Assembly (NCBI RefSeq): GCF_027920545.1
Contig: NZ_CP115859.1
Coordinates: 3,272,001 to 3,336,000 of the forward strand
Direction: 5' to 3'
From: Chryseobacterium camelliae
GTDB lineage: Bacteria; Bacteroidota; Bacteroidia; Flavobacteriales; Weeksellaceae
Length of the DNA stretch: 64,000 nt
Shown piece by piece: positions 17,759-26,489 of this stretch. The notes under the pieces were generated by a model that was not told the DNA's origin, made no database searches, and saw only the letters and a list, made by a program, of their open reading frames with translations. Position numbers and translations under genes: made by a program. Position 1 is the stretch's first letter; every line of letters starts with the position of its first letter.

Positions 17759-18001
17759 GATTCCTTAAGTATAATTTTAATAATCTTAAATATAAGCATT
17801 TTTTTTAATTGGGGAAATTGGAAGCGATTAATTAGAAATTAATAAAATGTATGCCATAATATATTTAATAATTCAAACTTAATTTATATCTGATGAATAT
17901 TTAAAAATTTTACATATTCCTTGATTTAGTCTAATTTGTGATTCTATTTTCAGATTTGTTCAAAAAGTGTAAATTAGCGACCATCTAATTATTCAATTTT
18001 T

Positions 18002-19141
18002 ATGGACTTTAATTTATCAGAAGAACAGCTGATGATTCAGCAGGCAGCAAGAGATTTTGCTCAAAACGAACTATTACCGGGAGTAATCGAAAGAGACCGC
18101 GATCAGAAGTTTCCTGCAGAACAGGTAAAGAAAATGGGAGAAATGGGGCTTTTGGGTATGATGGTAGATCCTAAATACGGAGGTGCAGGAATGGACAGCG
18201 TTTCTTACGTTTTGGCAATGGAAGAGATCGCGAAAATTGATGCTTCTGCAGCTGTTGTAATGTCTGTAAATAACTCATTGGTTTGTGCAGGACTTGAAAA
18301 ATTCGCTTCTGAAGAGCAAAAAGTAAAATACCTTACTCCTCTTGCAAGCGGACAGGTAATTGGAGCTTTTGCTTTGTCTGAGCCTGAAGCAGGTTCTGAT
18401 GCTACTTCTCAGAAAACAACTGCAGAAGATAAAGGAGATTACTATTTATTAAACGGGATCAAAAACTGGATTACCAACGGAGGTACTGCTTCTTACTATA
18501 TCGTAATCGCACAAACTGATCCTGAGAAAAAACATAAAGGAATCAATGCTTTCATCGTTGAAAAAGGATGGGAAGGTTTCGAAATCGGAACTAAAGAAGA
18601 TAAATTGGGAATCAGAGGAAGTGATACACATTCTTTGATCTTCAACAATGTAAAAGTACCAAAAGAAAACAGAATCGGTGAAGACGGTTTCGGATTCAAT
18701 TTTGCAATGGCTGTTTTGAACGGTGGTAGAATCGGTATTGCTTCTCAGGCTTTAGGTATCGCTTCAGGAGCTTACGAACTGGCTTTGAAATATGCTAAGA
18801 CAAGAAAAGCTTTCAAAACTGAAATCATCAACCACCAGGCAATTGCTTTCAAATTGGCTGATATGGCAACTCAAATCACCGCGGCAAGAATGCTTTGCTT
18901 CAAGGCTGCTTGTGAGAAAGATGCCGGTAAAGATATCTCTGAAAGCGGAGCAATGGCAAAATTGTATGCGTCTCAGGTAGCAATGGATACTACTATTGAA
19001 GCGGTACAAATTCACGGTGGATACGGATATGTGAAAGAATATCACGTAGAAAGATTAATGAGAGATGCGAAAATCACTCAGATCTATGAAGGAACTTCTG
19101 AAATCCAGAAGATCGTTATTTCAAGAAGCATTGCAAAGTAA
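18002..19141 (+). CDS. Acyl-CoA dehydrogenase
   Basis: This 379-residue FAD enzyme introduces the trans-2 double bond in acyl-CoA, the first step of beta-oxidation. The usual segments are present: ALSEPEAGSDATS with the following KNWITNGG (flavin and substrate contacts), the GGRIGIASQALGIASGAYE segment, RKAF, and IHGGYGYVKEY. The catalytic base is probably Glu363 in YEGTSEIQ, the position used by short- and medium-chain dehydrogenases. Length matches the family. It is transcribed away from the acyl-CoA ligase and followed by a clear terminator. A -7-like TAAATTAG at 17970 lies 24 bases before the ATG. Confidence 0.95.
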   Translation: MDFNLSEEQLMIQQAARDFAQNELLPGVIERDRDQKFPAEQVKKMGEMGLLGMMVDPKYGGAGMDSVSYVLAMEEIAKIDASAAVVMSVNNSLVCAGLEKFASEEQKVKYLTPLASGQVIGAFALSEPEAGSDATSQKTTAEDKGDYYLLNGIKNWITNGGTASYYIVIAQTDPEKKHKGINAFIVEKGWEGFEIGTKEDKLGIRGSDTHSLIFNNVKVPKENRIGEDGFGFNFAMAVLNGGRIGIASQALGIASGAYELALKYAKTRKAFKTEIINHQAIAFKLADMATQITAARMLCFKAACEKDAGKDISESGAMAKLYASQVAMDTTIEAVQIHGGYGYVKEYHVERLMRDAKITQIYEGTSEIQKIVISRSIAK

Positions 19142-19166
19142 TTGCTTAATTATATATTGAAATAGT

Positions 19167-19195
19167 AAAAGGCTCTCAATTTGAGAGCCTTTTTA
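19167..19195 (+). terminator. Terminator after the acyl-CoA dehydrogenase
   Basis: AAAAGGCTCTCAA and TTGAGAGCCTTTT form a perfect 13-base stem with a one-base spacer and a T tail. Confidence 0.85.
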
Positions 19196-19354
19196 CGTAC
19201 ACACAAACCACCAAATATTAATTATGCATTATTTTATTTTTCCGGAATGAATTCTATAATGATTTAGAACTCCTGTTAAATGATACATAAATTTAAGAAG
19301 AACTTATTACTTTAAAGCTGAAACAGGATTAAAATAAAATTAAAAAATAAAAAC

Positions 19355-19422
19355 TGTCATTCTGAACGAAGTGAAGAACCTCTAATAGATAGTCGAAATT
19401 CCTCCTTCGTCAAAATGACAAG
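19355..19422. repeat. Dispersed TGTCATTC inverted-repeat element
   Basis: TGTCATTCTGAACGAAGTGA at the left and TTCGTCAAAATGACA at the right are imperfect inverted repeats of each other. Related ends occur at 15769-15929. The rest of the 304-base gap (19196-19354) holds no recognisable gene. Confidence 0.6.
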
Positions 19423-19445
19423 CACTTATAGAATAGTTTGTGTTT

Positions 19446-20384
19446 TTAAAGTGAATTGGAATCGTTATTTGGAGTGTTTTTGTTTCTCTTTTTGTAAAAG
19501 TAATATCCAATACCTATAATTAAAAATAAAGGCCATAACGGAAGGATAAATAAGAAAATAGACATAATTACATCCCAGCCGGAAGAAACAGCGGCAAAGG
19601 TTTTCTCTCCGAATGTTTTGGGCTCTTTATTTTCTGTGTAGCTGCCTTCTTTTCCGTACAGGGTAATATCAACTTCGCACATGGTATTCTGAACAAAATC
19701 CTGCCCGGAAACTTCAATGCCTTTGTTTTCAACCGTCCCGATATTGTAGCTGAGATCCTCCATCAGATATTCAAATTTTTGAATGGGAACTCTCACCTTT
19801 AAATAAGCAATTTTCTTCTCGTTGTTGTTTAAAGAGGTGTTTTCACTTTTTATAAAACCGTCATATTTTCTTACTTCTTCCTTTACCGTTTCCCTTGCAG
19901 CTTCAGCATCATTTACGGTAAGCTCCAATACTCCGGTTTTTACCATTTTGTTTTTCGGAACATTCAGTTCATAGTTTTCGACTTTCGGCTTGTCTTTATA
20001 TACGATTTTGGTTTCTTTGATCACTTTTGGAGCCGGAACATTCACTATAATTTTTTCCTCTTTTTTTACAGAATCTTTTCTTTCTTTTTTTAATTCTGAT
20101 TGTACGGAGGAGATTTTATCTGAAAGAGAATCGACCATTTTTGAAGTGTTTTCAAACTGATCTTTTACCTTTTCTTTAGCGTTTTCAAAATCTTTGATTC
20201 TAACCTCTGCAGAATCCAGTGCTGCATTTGCCGTATTGTTAACTTCATTAATTTTTTCAGAAGCTGCAGAAAGAGTACTGTCCGCAGAGTTAGCGGCATT
20301 CTCTAATTTTGATACTGTAGATTCTCCTTTTTTACACATGATGAACGTGCTTGATAAAGCAACCAATACAATGAATTTTTTCAT
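19446..20384 (-). CDS. DUF4349 domain lipoprotein
   Basis: This 312-residue protein begins with a lipoprotein signal (MKKFIVLVALSSTFIMC, lipidated Cys17). Residues about 25-110 are a heptad-rich coiled coil with alternating Ala, Ser, Glu and Lys, then comes a linker with VPAPKVIKETKIVYKDKPK. The DUF4349 domain starts near MVKTGVLELTVNDAEAA and includes YDGFIKSENTS and VRVPIQKFEYLMEDL. A single TM helix near the C-terminus (about 277-300, IFLFILPLWPLFLIIGIGYY) is followed by a charged tail, the usual layout of this family. The function of DUF4349 is unknown; a membrane-spanning envelope role is inferred. It is followed downstream only by a dispersed repeat. Confidence 0.85.
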   Translation of the reverse strand: MKKFIVLVALSSTFIMCKKGESTVSKLENAANSADSTLSAASEKINEVNNTANAALDSAEVRIKDFENAKEKVKDQFENTSKMVDSLSDKISSVQSELKKERKDSVKKEEKIIVNVPAPKVIKETKIVYKDKPKVENYELNVPKNKMVKTGVLELTVNDAEAARETVKEEVRKYDGFIKSENTSLNNNEKKIAYLKVRVPIQKFEYLMEDLSYNIGTVENKGIEVSGQDFVQNTMCEVDITLYGKEGSYTENKEPKTFGEKTFAAVSSGWDVIMSIFLFILPLWPLFLIIGIGYYFYKKRNKNTPNNDSNSL

Positions 20385-20645
20385 AACATTAATTTTTTTG
20401 ATGAGGTAAAATTAGGAGGGTGGCTCTTGTAAAGATTGTAAATGGATAGTTTATTAGGTGTAAATTGTTAATTAATTGATTTTTATTGTTTTGTAAAATA
20501 ATTTTTGGTGTTTTACAAGAGTTTTTTTGAATGTAAAACTCTTTTTTAGATTGTTTAAATTAATAAACATAAGAATATGAAAAACATAGGAGAATAAATG
20601 TTGAGAAATTTTAAATTTTGTAATTTAATCTCAGTGTTTGCTAAT

Positions 20646-21992
20646 TTATTTTTTCCAAGGTGGTAATTCGAGTTTATATGCTTTGATAATTTCTTTAGAA
20701 CATCTATTGGAGTATTTATCTTCGAACTTTAAGATATTCAATAAACTCATTTCAATATACCATGTACTTAACTGTACAGCTTGGTAAATTACTATTTCGT
20801 CAATTTCACTCAATCTTTTTCTTTTTTCTTCTTGTGAGTGAACTATTGCATTTCTAATTTGAACCACAGCTTCAATTGCGTCAAGACATTTATTATCTAT
20901 TCTGAATTTTTCTAATCCGCTAAACTTTTCAGGTACGTCATATGAAATTGATAATTGAGATAGTAATAATCTCATTTTATTTGATGCACTTATGTTTTCT
21001 GAGTCTTTTCCAATAATTAATTTTTTATTTTCAACAATTAGCCAATTGTATAATAATTCTAAAGCAGTTTGAGCCATTATTAATGAACCCTCAGAATAAC
21101 CACTATTGCAATTTATTTCTGTATACCAATGAATTATGTAAGTTAAAAAGAATTTATTATCAGTATTGCTTTTCCATAGTTCATAAAAATTTGTAAATAA
21201 TGAATTTAGGTATTTTGTTGAATAAGTATTATTCCAACTTGGTCGGAATTCATAAGGATAATTTGGATAACCTGTATATTCTTGATAAAGGATTTCATCA
21301 TTATGTAGGGCTGAAAGAAATAGTGGATTATTTTTTCGTCCGCTTACAAAGCTTAAAAAATGACCTAGAATATTTACTAATTCTGTAATTTGATCAAAAC
21401 TAAATGAGTTTTTTAATATATTTATTTGACCGTTGTGTAAAATTTGATAGCCTCCATTTTCTTTTAATAGTTCAAATTTTTCTTTAAATTCTTCGCATTT
21501 ATCAATTAATATTTCAAATTTTTCATGTTGTAACTTTATTCTTGCTTTAGAATATAATTTACTATTTTCTTTTACATATTCTATATTTTCTCCTAAAAAA
21601 TCATCAAAATTTAATATTGAAAATTTGAATGTTTTTGCAGTTAAAGTTTTATCCCCAATAATAAATTTATCAAAAAATCCTCCTTTTACTGTGTGATTTA
21701 CTCCAATATTTTGAGAACTTATATAACAATTTCCAATTAAATTATTTCCAATTAGCATTTCGATTTTATCAGCTTCAAATAATGAATTACCAAAAATTTC
21801 ATTAGGGAGTTCTGCATTGAACTCAGCTCTCAAGTGAGGAAACCATTTAAAATAAATATGTCCTTTTGCTAAAATCACTGAGCTATTAGAAGTTTTAAAA
21901 TTTAGTTCACCATCATAAATATTTATTTTTTCATTTGGTCTATTAGTTGTTTCTATAATTGGTGAAACTGCAAAAGCTTTTTCTTGACTCAT
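20646..21992 (-). CDS. Orphan HEPN-domain protein, possibly ApeA-like
   Basis: The frame extends to 22070, but the preferred start is the ATG at 21992 (448 residues), because a perfect -7 box sits inside the extension. The N-terminal half is beta-rich (KINIYDGELNFKTSN, then AKGHIYFKWFPHLRAEF). The C-terminal half is helical and carries RNAIVH (Arg380, Asn381, His385 from this start), the R-x4-H signature of HEPN ribonucleases, in the context AVVQIRNAIVHSQEE. A beta-rich N-terminal domain plus C-terminal HEPN is the layout of ApeA-type abortive infection proteins, but I cannot confirm homology. The gene looks more AT-rich than its neighbours, has no partner gene, and sits alone between two ordinary chromosomal genes, which suggests acquisition. 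Confidence 0.7.
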   Translation of the reverse strand: MSQEKAFAVSPIIETTNRPNEKINIYDGELNFKTSNSSVILAKGHIYFKWFPHLRAEFNAELPNEIFGNSLFEADKIEMLIGNNLIGNCYISSQNIGVNHTVKGGFFDKFIIGDKTLTAKTFKFSILNFDDFLGENIEYVKENSKLYSKARIKLQHEKFEILIDKCEEFKEKFELLKENGGYQILHNGQINILKNSFSFDQITELVNILGHFLSFVSGRKNNPLFLSALHNDEILYQEYTGYPNYPYEFRPSWNNTYSTKYLNSLFTNFYELWKSNTDNKFFLTYIIHWYTEINCNSGYSEGSLIMAQTALELLYNWLIVENKKLIIGKDSENISASNKMRLLLSQLSISYDVPEKFSGLEKFRIDNKCLDAIEAVVQIRNAIVHSQEEKRKRLSEIDEIVIYQAVQLSTWYIEMSLLNILKFEDKYSNRCSKEIIKAYKLELPPWKK

Positions 21993-22029
21993 TTTAACAT
22001 TATATTGTAGTAGGACTTTCTGAGAAAAC

Positions 22030-22037
22030 CAAATATA
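22030..22037 (-). promoter_or_regulatory. -7 promoter box of the HEPN gene
   Basis: TATATTTG on the minus strand is a perfect TAnnTTTG box, 37 bases before the ATG at 21992. No TTG lies at ideal distance; the nearest is 26 bases away. Its place argues against the longer start at 22070. Confidence 0.45.
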
Positions 22038-22094
22038 CAAAGTTTTAATTAACATACCCGTTGCAATCAATTAATAGTAAAACAGCTTTTCAAC

Positions 22095-22123
22095 AAAAAA
22101 TCCGCAGAAAATTCTACGGATTC
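22095..22123 (-). terminator. Terminator of prfC
   Basis: On the minus strand AATCCGTAGAA and TTCTGCGGATT form an 11-base stem (one G-T pair) followed by TTTTTTG. It lies 23 bases after the prfC stop and isolates the HEPN gene from prfC. Confidence 0.75.
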
Positions 22124-22145
22124 TATTATTAAAAGTTTTCTTTAT

Positions 22146-23741
22146 CTAAGAGTTCTGAAACTCACTGATAAAATGCAGCTTCACATTCGGGAATTTTTCC
22201 TGTGTCATGTGAATCGTGAAAGAAGAATCTGCCAAGAAAACCAATTGATTGTACTTATCTCTTGCCAAGAATCTCTGTTTCAGTCTTGCAAACTCTTTGA
22301 ATTCGTCTGATTTTTCATCCGCTTCTACCCAACAAGCTTTGTGCATCGAAAGAGGTTCGTAAGTACATTTTGCACCATATTCATGCTCCAAACGGTACTG
22401 AATAACTTCATACTGAAGCGCACCAACCGTTCCGATGATCTTTCTGTTGTTCATTTCAAGCGTAAATAACTGTGCAACACCCTCATCCATCAACTGATCG
22501 ATACCTTTTGCCAATTGCTTAGCCTTCAACGGATCGTTATTATTAATATATCTGAAATGCTCAGGAGAGAAGCTTGGAATTCCTTTGAAACTCAATTTCT
22601 CACCGCCTGTCAATGTATCACCAATTCTGAAACTTCCCGTATCATGAAGTCCGACAATATCTCCCGGGAAACTTTCGTCTACCACTTCTTTTTTATCGGC
22701 GAAGAATGCGTTGGGTGAAGAGAATTTCATTTTCTTGCCTTCTCTTACCAATAAGTAATTTTCATTTCTTTTGAATGTTCCCGAAACAATTTTCACGAAA
22801 GCCAGTCTGTCTCTGTGTTTCGGATCCATATTCGCGTGGATTTTGAAAACAAATCCTGTAAAAGTGCTTTCTTCAGGTTTTACCAGACGGGTGTCACTTT
22901 CTTTCGGTTGTGGCATAGGCGCAATATCGATGAAAGCATCCAATAATTCACGAACTCCAAAATTATTCAAGGCAGAACCAAAGAAAACCGGTTGCAGATC
23001 ACCTTTCATATAATCGTCACGATTAAATTCCGGATAAACAGACTGAATTAAATCAAGCTCCTCTCTTAATGTTGCTGCCGCTTTTTCACCGATTACTTCA
23101 TCAATTGACGTGTCATTGATATCATCAAACTTAATAGAATCTCCAACTTTCTGTTTTTTTTCTTCTAAGAACAACTGAATGTTGTTTTCCCAGATATTAT
23201 AAATTCCCTGGAAATCACTTCCCATACCTATGGGCAAAGAAAGCGGACAAACCGTTAATCCTAATTTCTGTTCAACTTCATCCAATAGATCGAAAGCGTC
23301 TTTACCTTCACGGTCAAGCTTATTAATGAAAACCAACATCGGGATGTTTCTCATTCTGCACACCTGAACCAGTTTTTCGGTCTGTTCCTCAACCCCTTTT
23401 GCAACGTCGATAACAACGATTACAGAATCTACGGCAGTTAAAGTTCTGTACGTATCTTCTGCGAAATCCTTGTGACCCGGAGTATCCAGGATATTGATTT
23501 TGTGATCTCTGTATTCAAAAGCCAGTACGGAAGTTGCTACGGAGATCCCTCTCTGTCTTTCAATTTCCATGAAATCGGAGGTCGCTCCTTTTTTTATTTT
23601 ATTGGATTTTACCGCGCCCGCTTCCTGAATCGCCCCTCCGAAAAGCAGTAACTTTTCTGTAAGAGTGGTTTTTCCGGCATCGGGGTGAGAGATAATCCCG
23701 AAGGTTTTTCTTTTTTCTATTTCTTTGATTAAGTCTGACAT
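22146..23741 (-). CDS. prfC: Peptide chain release factor 3
   Basis: This 531-residue GTPase recycles release factors RF1 and RF2 from the ribosome after peptide release. The G domain shows SHPDAGKTT (G1, 18-26), RQRGIS (G2), DTPGHKDF (G3) and NKLDREGKDAFDLLDE (G4). The C-terminal part has the RF3-specific segments FRYINNNDPLKAKQLAKG and the VGALQYEVIQYRL stretch. Length matches E. coli RF3 (529), and the G2-G3 region separates it from EF-G. It is monocistronic here with its own terminator. Confidence 0.96.
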   Translation of the reverse strand: MSDLIKEIEKRKTFGIISHPDAGKTTLTEKLLLFGGAIQEAGAVKSNKIKKGATSDFMEIERQRGISVATSVLAFEYRDHKINILDTPGHKDFAEDTYRTLTAVDSVIVVIDVAKGVEEQTEKLVQVCRMRNIPMLVFINKLDREGKDAFDLLDEVEQKLGLTVCPLSLPIGMGSDFQGIYNIWENNIQLFLEEKKQKVGDSIKFDDINDTSIDEVIGEKAAATLREELDLIQSVYPEFNRDDYMKGDLQPVFFGSALNNFGVRELLDAFIDIAPMPQPKESDTRLVKPEESTFTGFVFKIHANMDPKHRDRLAFVKIVSGTFKRNENYLLVREGKKMKFSSPNAFFADKKEVVDESFPGDIVGLHDTGSFRIGDTLTGGEKLSFKGIPSFSPEHFRYINNNDPLKAKQLAKGIDQLMDEGVAQLFTLEMNNRKIIGTVGALQYEVIQYRLEHEYGAKCTYEPLSMHKACWVEADEKSDEFKEFARLKQRFLARDKYNQLVFLADSSFTIHMTQEKFPNVKLHFISEFQNS

Positions 23742-23883
23742 ATCGTATTTTGAAGTTGCAAAAATCGTGATTTTTGTCGAATTCTGAAAATTGAATTTAT
23801 TTTGACCATAAAAGCATGTTAATAGATTTGGAATTTTTGTAATTCGAAAATCAATATTCAGGCTTCTTTAGTAGAAAATCAAT

Positions 23884-23891
23884 TATCTTTG
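23884..23891 (+). promoter_or_regulatory. -7 promoter box of the CPBP protease gene
   Basis: TATCTTTG matches TAnnTTTG exactly and lies 25 bases before the ATG. No TTG at proper spacing was seen. Confidence 0.45.
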
Positions 23892-23916
23892 TTTTTCAAT
23901 TATTAAGAGTAAAATA

Positions 23917-24747
23917 ATGGAAGTTAGCAAATATCCGAAATATACATTCACATGGTTGGGTGGGCTTGTTTTGTTGGGAGGTTATATTGTTGGAAGTATT
24001 ATTGTCGGGCTCGTAAGTGTGCTTTGGACGGTTGTTTACGGTGGAAGTATTCAGAATGAAGGTTGGTTTATGATGATAGGTAATGCAGTGGTTTTTGTTC
24101 CGATCATTGCGGCTTTTGATTTTTTTATTGTGAGACCTACGACTCGGAAAAAGCTGAGTTTTAATTTTTCACCCACTAATTTCTACACTTATCTTCTAAT
24201 CTTTCCTATGATGATCGGGATGATGTTTATAGGGGAATTTATCACGGCTCAGATTCCGACGACAGGACCTTTTTTCGGAGAATATTATGCTTTTTTTGAA
24301 CGGTTAATGGGGCAGCTTACGAATGATCCTGTTGTGATGCTGATCACAGCGGTGGTGATGGCACCTATTTTTGAAGAAATTATTTTCAGGGGAATTATTC
24401 AGAAAGGTCTCATCAATAAAGGTGTTGAGCCATGGAAAGCCATTCTTTTTGCATCCATCGTTTTTGGATTGGTTCATGCGAATCCGTGGCAGTTTGTAGG
24501 AGCGGTTTTATTGGGCTGTGTTTTGGGCTTGGTGTATCATAAAACACATTCTCTACTGCTTCCGATGCTTTTACATGCCTTTAATAACTTATGCTCTTCA
24601 ATTTTAATATTTTATACTAAAAGCGAAAGTTTTGCGGATGCTTTTAAAGTTTCCGAGTGGGTGATACTAGCCATTGGAATGATCCTTTTATCACTCTTTT
24701 ATTACCTTTTTACGAAAAAAAATAAGGTGCATTATTCTGAAATGTAA
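23917..24747 (+). CDS. CPBP family intramembrane glutamic endopeptidase
   Basis: This 276-residue integral membrane protein has about seven hydrophobic helices. The CPBP (CAAX protease and bacteriocin-processing) motifs are complete: APIFEEIIFRGII gives the two Glu and the Arg, FGLVHANPWQF gives the first His, and LLHAFNNL gives the second His with Asn. Such proteins cleave within the membrane; bacterial members act in bacteriocin immunity, signal peptide degradation or unknown processing. The substrate cannot be deduced. It is followed after 76 bases by rdgB on the same strand. Confidence 0.9.
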   Translation: MEVSKYPKYTFTWLGGLVLLGGYIVGSIIVGLVSVLWTVVYGGSIQNEGWFMMIGNAVVFVPIIAAFDFFIVRPTTRKKLSFNFSPTNFYTYLLIFPMMIGMMFIGEFITAQIPTTGPFFGEYYAFFERLMGQLTNDPVVMLITAVVMAPIFEEIIFRGIIQKGLINKGVEPWKAILFASIVFGLVHANPWQFVGAVLLGCVLGLVYHKTHSLLLPMLLHAFNNLCSSILIFYTKSESFADAFKVSEWVILAIGMILLSLFYYLFTKKNKVHYSEM

Positions 24748-24823
24748 GAATCAAGGATTTTTAAAATTACACAGTACTTGATGCATTTCACTAAACATTA
24801 AACTGATCAATTAAAAAATAAAA

Positions 24824-25399
24824 ATGGAATTATTAGTAGCGACACACAACCTACATAAAAAAGAAGAAATCCAGCAGATTTTAGGAAATGATTTTACGGT
24901 AAAAAGTCTTACAGATTATAATATTCACGACGAAATTATTGAAGATGGAGACTCTTTCAACGCGAATGCTTTGATTAAAGCTAAATATTGTTTCGAAAAA
25001 ACAGGAATTCCTAGCCTGGGTGACGACAGTGGTTTGGTGGTCGAGTCTTTAGATGGAAGACCAGGGATTTTTTCCGCACGTTACGCAGGAGATCATGATT
25101 TCGCTAAAAATATTGAAAAAGTATTAAGCGAAATGGAAGGAGTTGAAAACAGAAAAGCTTATTTCATCACCGTGTTATGTTATTATGATGAAAATGGAGC
25201 CCAATATTTTGATGGAAGAGTTCATGGAAATCTTTTGATGGAAAATAAAGGCTATAAAGGTTTCGGATATGATCCTGTTTTTGTACCTGAAGGATATGAA
25301 ATGACCTTTGCGGAAATGGAACCTGAAGCAAAAAATAAAATCAGCCATAGAAAGCAGGCGCTGGATTTGTTTCTGGATTTCTTGAAAGTGAAAGAATAG
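24824..25399 (+). CDS. rdgB: Non-canonical purine NTP pyrophosphatase (RdgB/HAM1)
   Basis: This 191-residue enzyme hydrolyses ITP, dITP and XTP to monophosphates, keeping deaminated purines out of nucleic acids. The family motifs are readable: MELLVATHNLHKKEEI at the N-terminus, SLGDDSGLVVESLDGRPG, the ARYAG triplet region, KGFGYDPVFVPEG and NKISHRKQAL at the C-terminus. Length matches E. coli RdgB (197). Confidence 0.95.
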   Translation: MELLVATHNLHKKEEIQQILGNDFTVKSLTDYNIHDEIIEDGDSFNANALIKAKYCFEKTGIPSLGDDSGLVVESLDGRPGIFSARYAGDHDFAKNIEKVLSEMEGVENRKAYFITVLCYYDENGAQYFDGRVHGNLLMENKGYKGFGYDPVFVPEGYEMTFAEMEPEAKNKISHRKQALDLFLDFLKVKE

Positions 25400-25400
25400 T

Positions 25401-25538
25401 ATTTAGGTTTAGGAAAGGTTTAAAATCTATATCTAATAAAGCTTAAAGACCGGTTGAATGAATGTAGAATTCTACTTTTTTTTATTCATTTTTGAAATTC
25501 ATTTTAATTCTATTCTAAACCTTAATCTTAACCTAAAT
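25401..25538. repeat. Intergenic quasi-palindrome between rdgB and rnz
   Basis: The arms ATTTAGGTTTAGGAAAGG (from 25401) and CCTTAATCTTAACCTAAAT (to 25538) are imperfect inverted repeats separated by about 90 bases. The right arm is built from a short stutter of CCTTAAT/CTTAACC units and shares TCTTAACCTAAATC with the hairpin at 47093-47146. Confidence 0.5.
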
Positions 25539-25541
25539 CCG

Positions 25542-25549
25542 TACATTTG
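25542..25549 (+). promoter_or_regulatory. -7 promoter box of rnz
   Basis: TACATTTG matches TAnnTTTG exactly and lies 21 bases before the TTG start codon at 25571, supporting that start. A -33 TTG is not evident. Confidence 0.5.
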
Positions 25550-25570
25550 TCGCCATAATACACTATTAAA

Positions 25571-26485
25571 TTGAGTACTTATTTAACGATATTAGGTTTT
25601 AATTCAGCGATACCTACTGTAAATACTTCGCCCACTGCCCAGTTGCTGGAAATGGAAGAAAGAAATTTCCTGATCGATTGTGGTGAAGGAACGCAGGTTC
25701 AGCTGAGAAAAGCTAAAGCAAGATTTTCAAAGATCAATCATATATTCATTTCACATCTTCATGGTGACCATTGTTTCGGTTTGCCCGGACTTATTGCGTC
25801 ATTCCGTTTGTTAGGAAGAGAAGTTCCTTTACATGTGTACGGTCCCAAAGGAATCAAAAATATGCTGGAAACCATTTTTTCCATTACAGAAACCCATAGA
25901 GGATTTGAAGTGGTTTATCATGAACTGGATAAGAATGTTTCTGAGAAAATTTATGAAGACAACAGAGTAGAGGTCTATACCATTCCGCTGGATCACAGAA
26001 TTTATTGCAATGGCTATCTTTTTAAGGAAAAACCAAAAGACAGACATCTCAATATGAAAGAGATCGCAAAATACAGCGAGATTGAAACCTGTGATTACCA
26101 TAATATAAAAGCAGGAAAAGACTTTGTATTGAGTGATGGGTATGTGCTGAAAAATGAAACTTTAACGGTTGCTCCGGCTCCATCCGTTTCTTATGCTTTT
26201 TGCAGTGATACGAGGTATCTGGAGAGTGTAATTCCGATCATTAAAAATGTAACGGTTTTGTATCATGAATCTACGTTTTTGCACGATTTGAAAGAAATGG
26301 CGGATTATACAGGACATTCAACCGCTTTGGAAGCAGCAACAATTGCACAGAAAGCAGATGTCGGAAAATTGATTTTGGGGCATTTTTCTAACCGATACGG
26401 AGATTTGACGGTATTTACAGACGAAGCAAGAACTGTTTTTTCCAATTCGTTTTTACCAAAGGCTTTGGAAGCTGTGAAAATTTAA
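25571..26485 (+). CDS. rnz: Ribonuclease Z
   Basis: This 304-residue metallo-beta-lactamase-fold endonuclease removes 3' trailers from tRNA precursors. The zinc site SHLHGDHCFGLPG gives His62, His64, Asp66 and His67, and HSTALEAATIA, LILGHFSNRY and the N-terminal DCGEGTQVQL are typical. The start is a TTG: an in-frame TAA lies 12 bases upstream, no ATG intervenes, and MSTYLTILGFNSAIPT is the normal family N-terminus. TIGR02757 follows after four bases, so they are cotranscribed. Confidence 0.95.
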   Translation: MSTYLTILGFNSAIPTVNTSPTAQLLEMEERNFLIDCGEGTQVQLRKAKARFSKINHIFISHLHGDHCFGLPGLIASFRLLGREVPLHVYGPKGIKNMLETIFSITETHRGFEVVYHELDKNVSEKIYEDNRVEVYTIPLDHRIYCNGYLFKEKPKDRHLNMKEIAKYSEIETCDYHNIKAGKDFVLSDGYVLKNETLTVAPAPSVSYAFCSDTRYLESVIPIIKNVTVLYHESTFLHDLKEMADYTGHSTALEAATIAQKADVGKLILGHFSNRYGDLTVFTDEARTVFSNSFLPKALEAVKI

Positions 26486-26489
26486 GAGG

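Noticed and set aside
19196..19354. CRISPR-like short repeats
   Set aside because: The similar strings come from one inverted-repeat element; there is no regular spacer structure and no cas gene anywhere in the window.
22071..22145. Possible second gene between prfC and the HEPN gene
   Set aside because: The stretch is a terminator plus promoter region only; no open frame of usable length.
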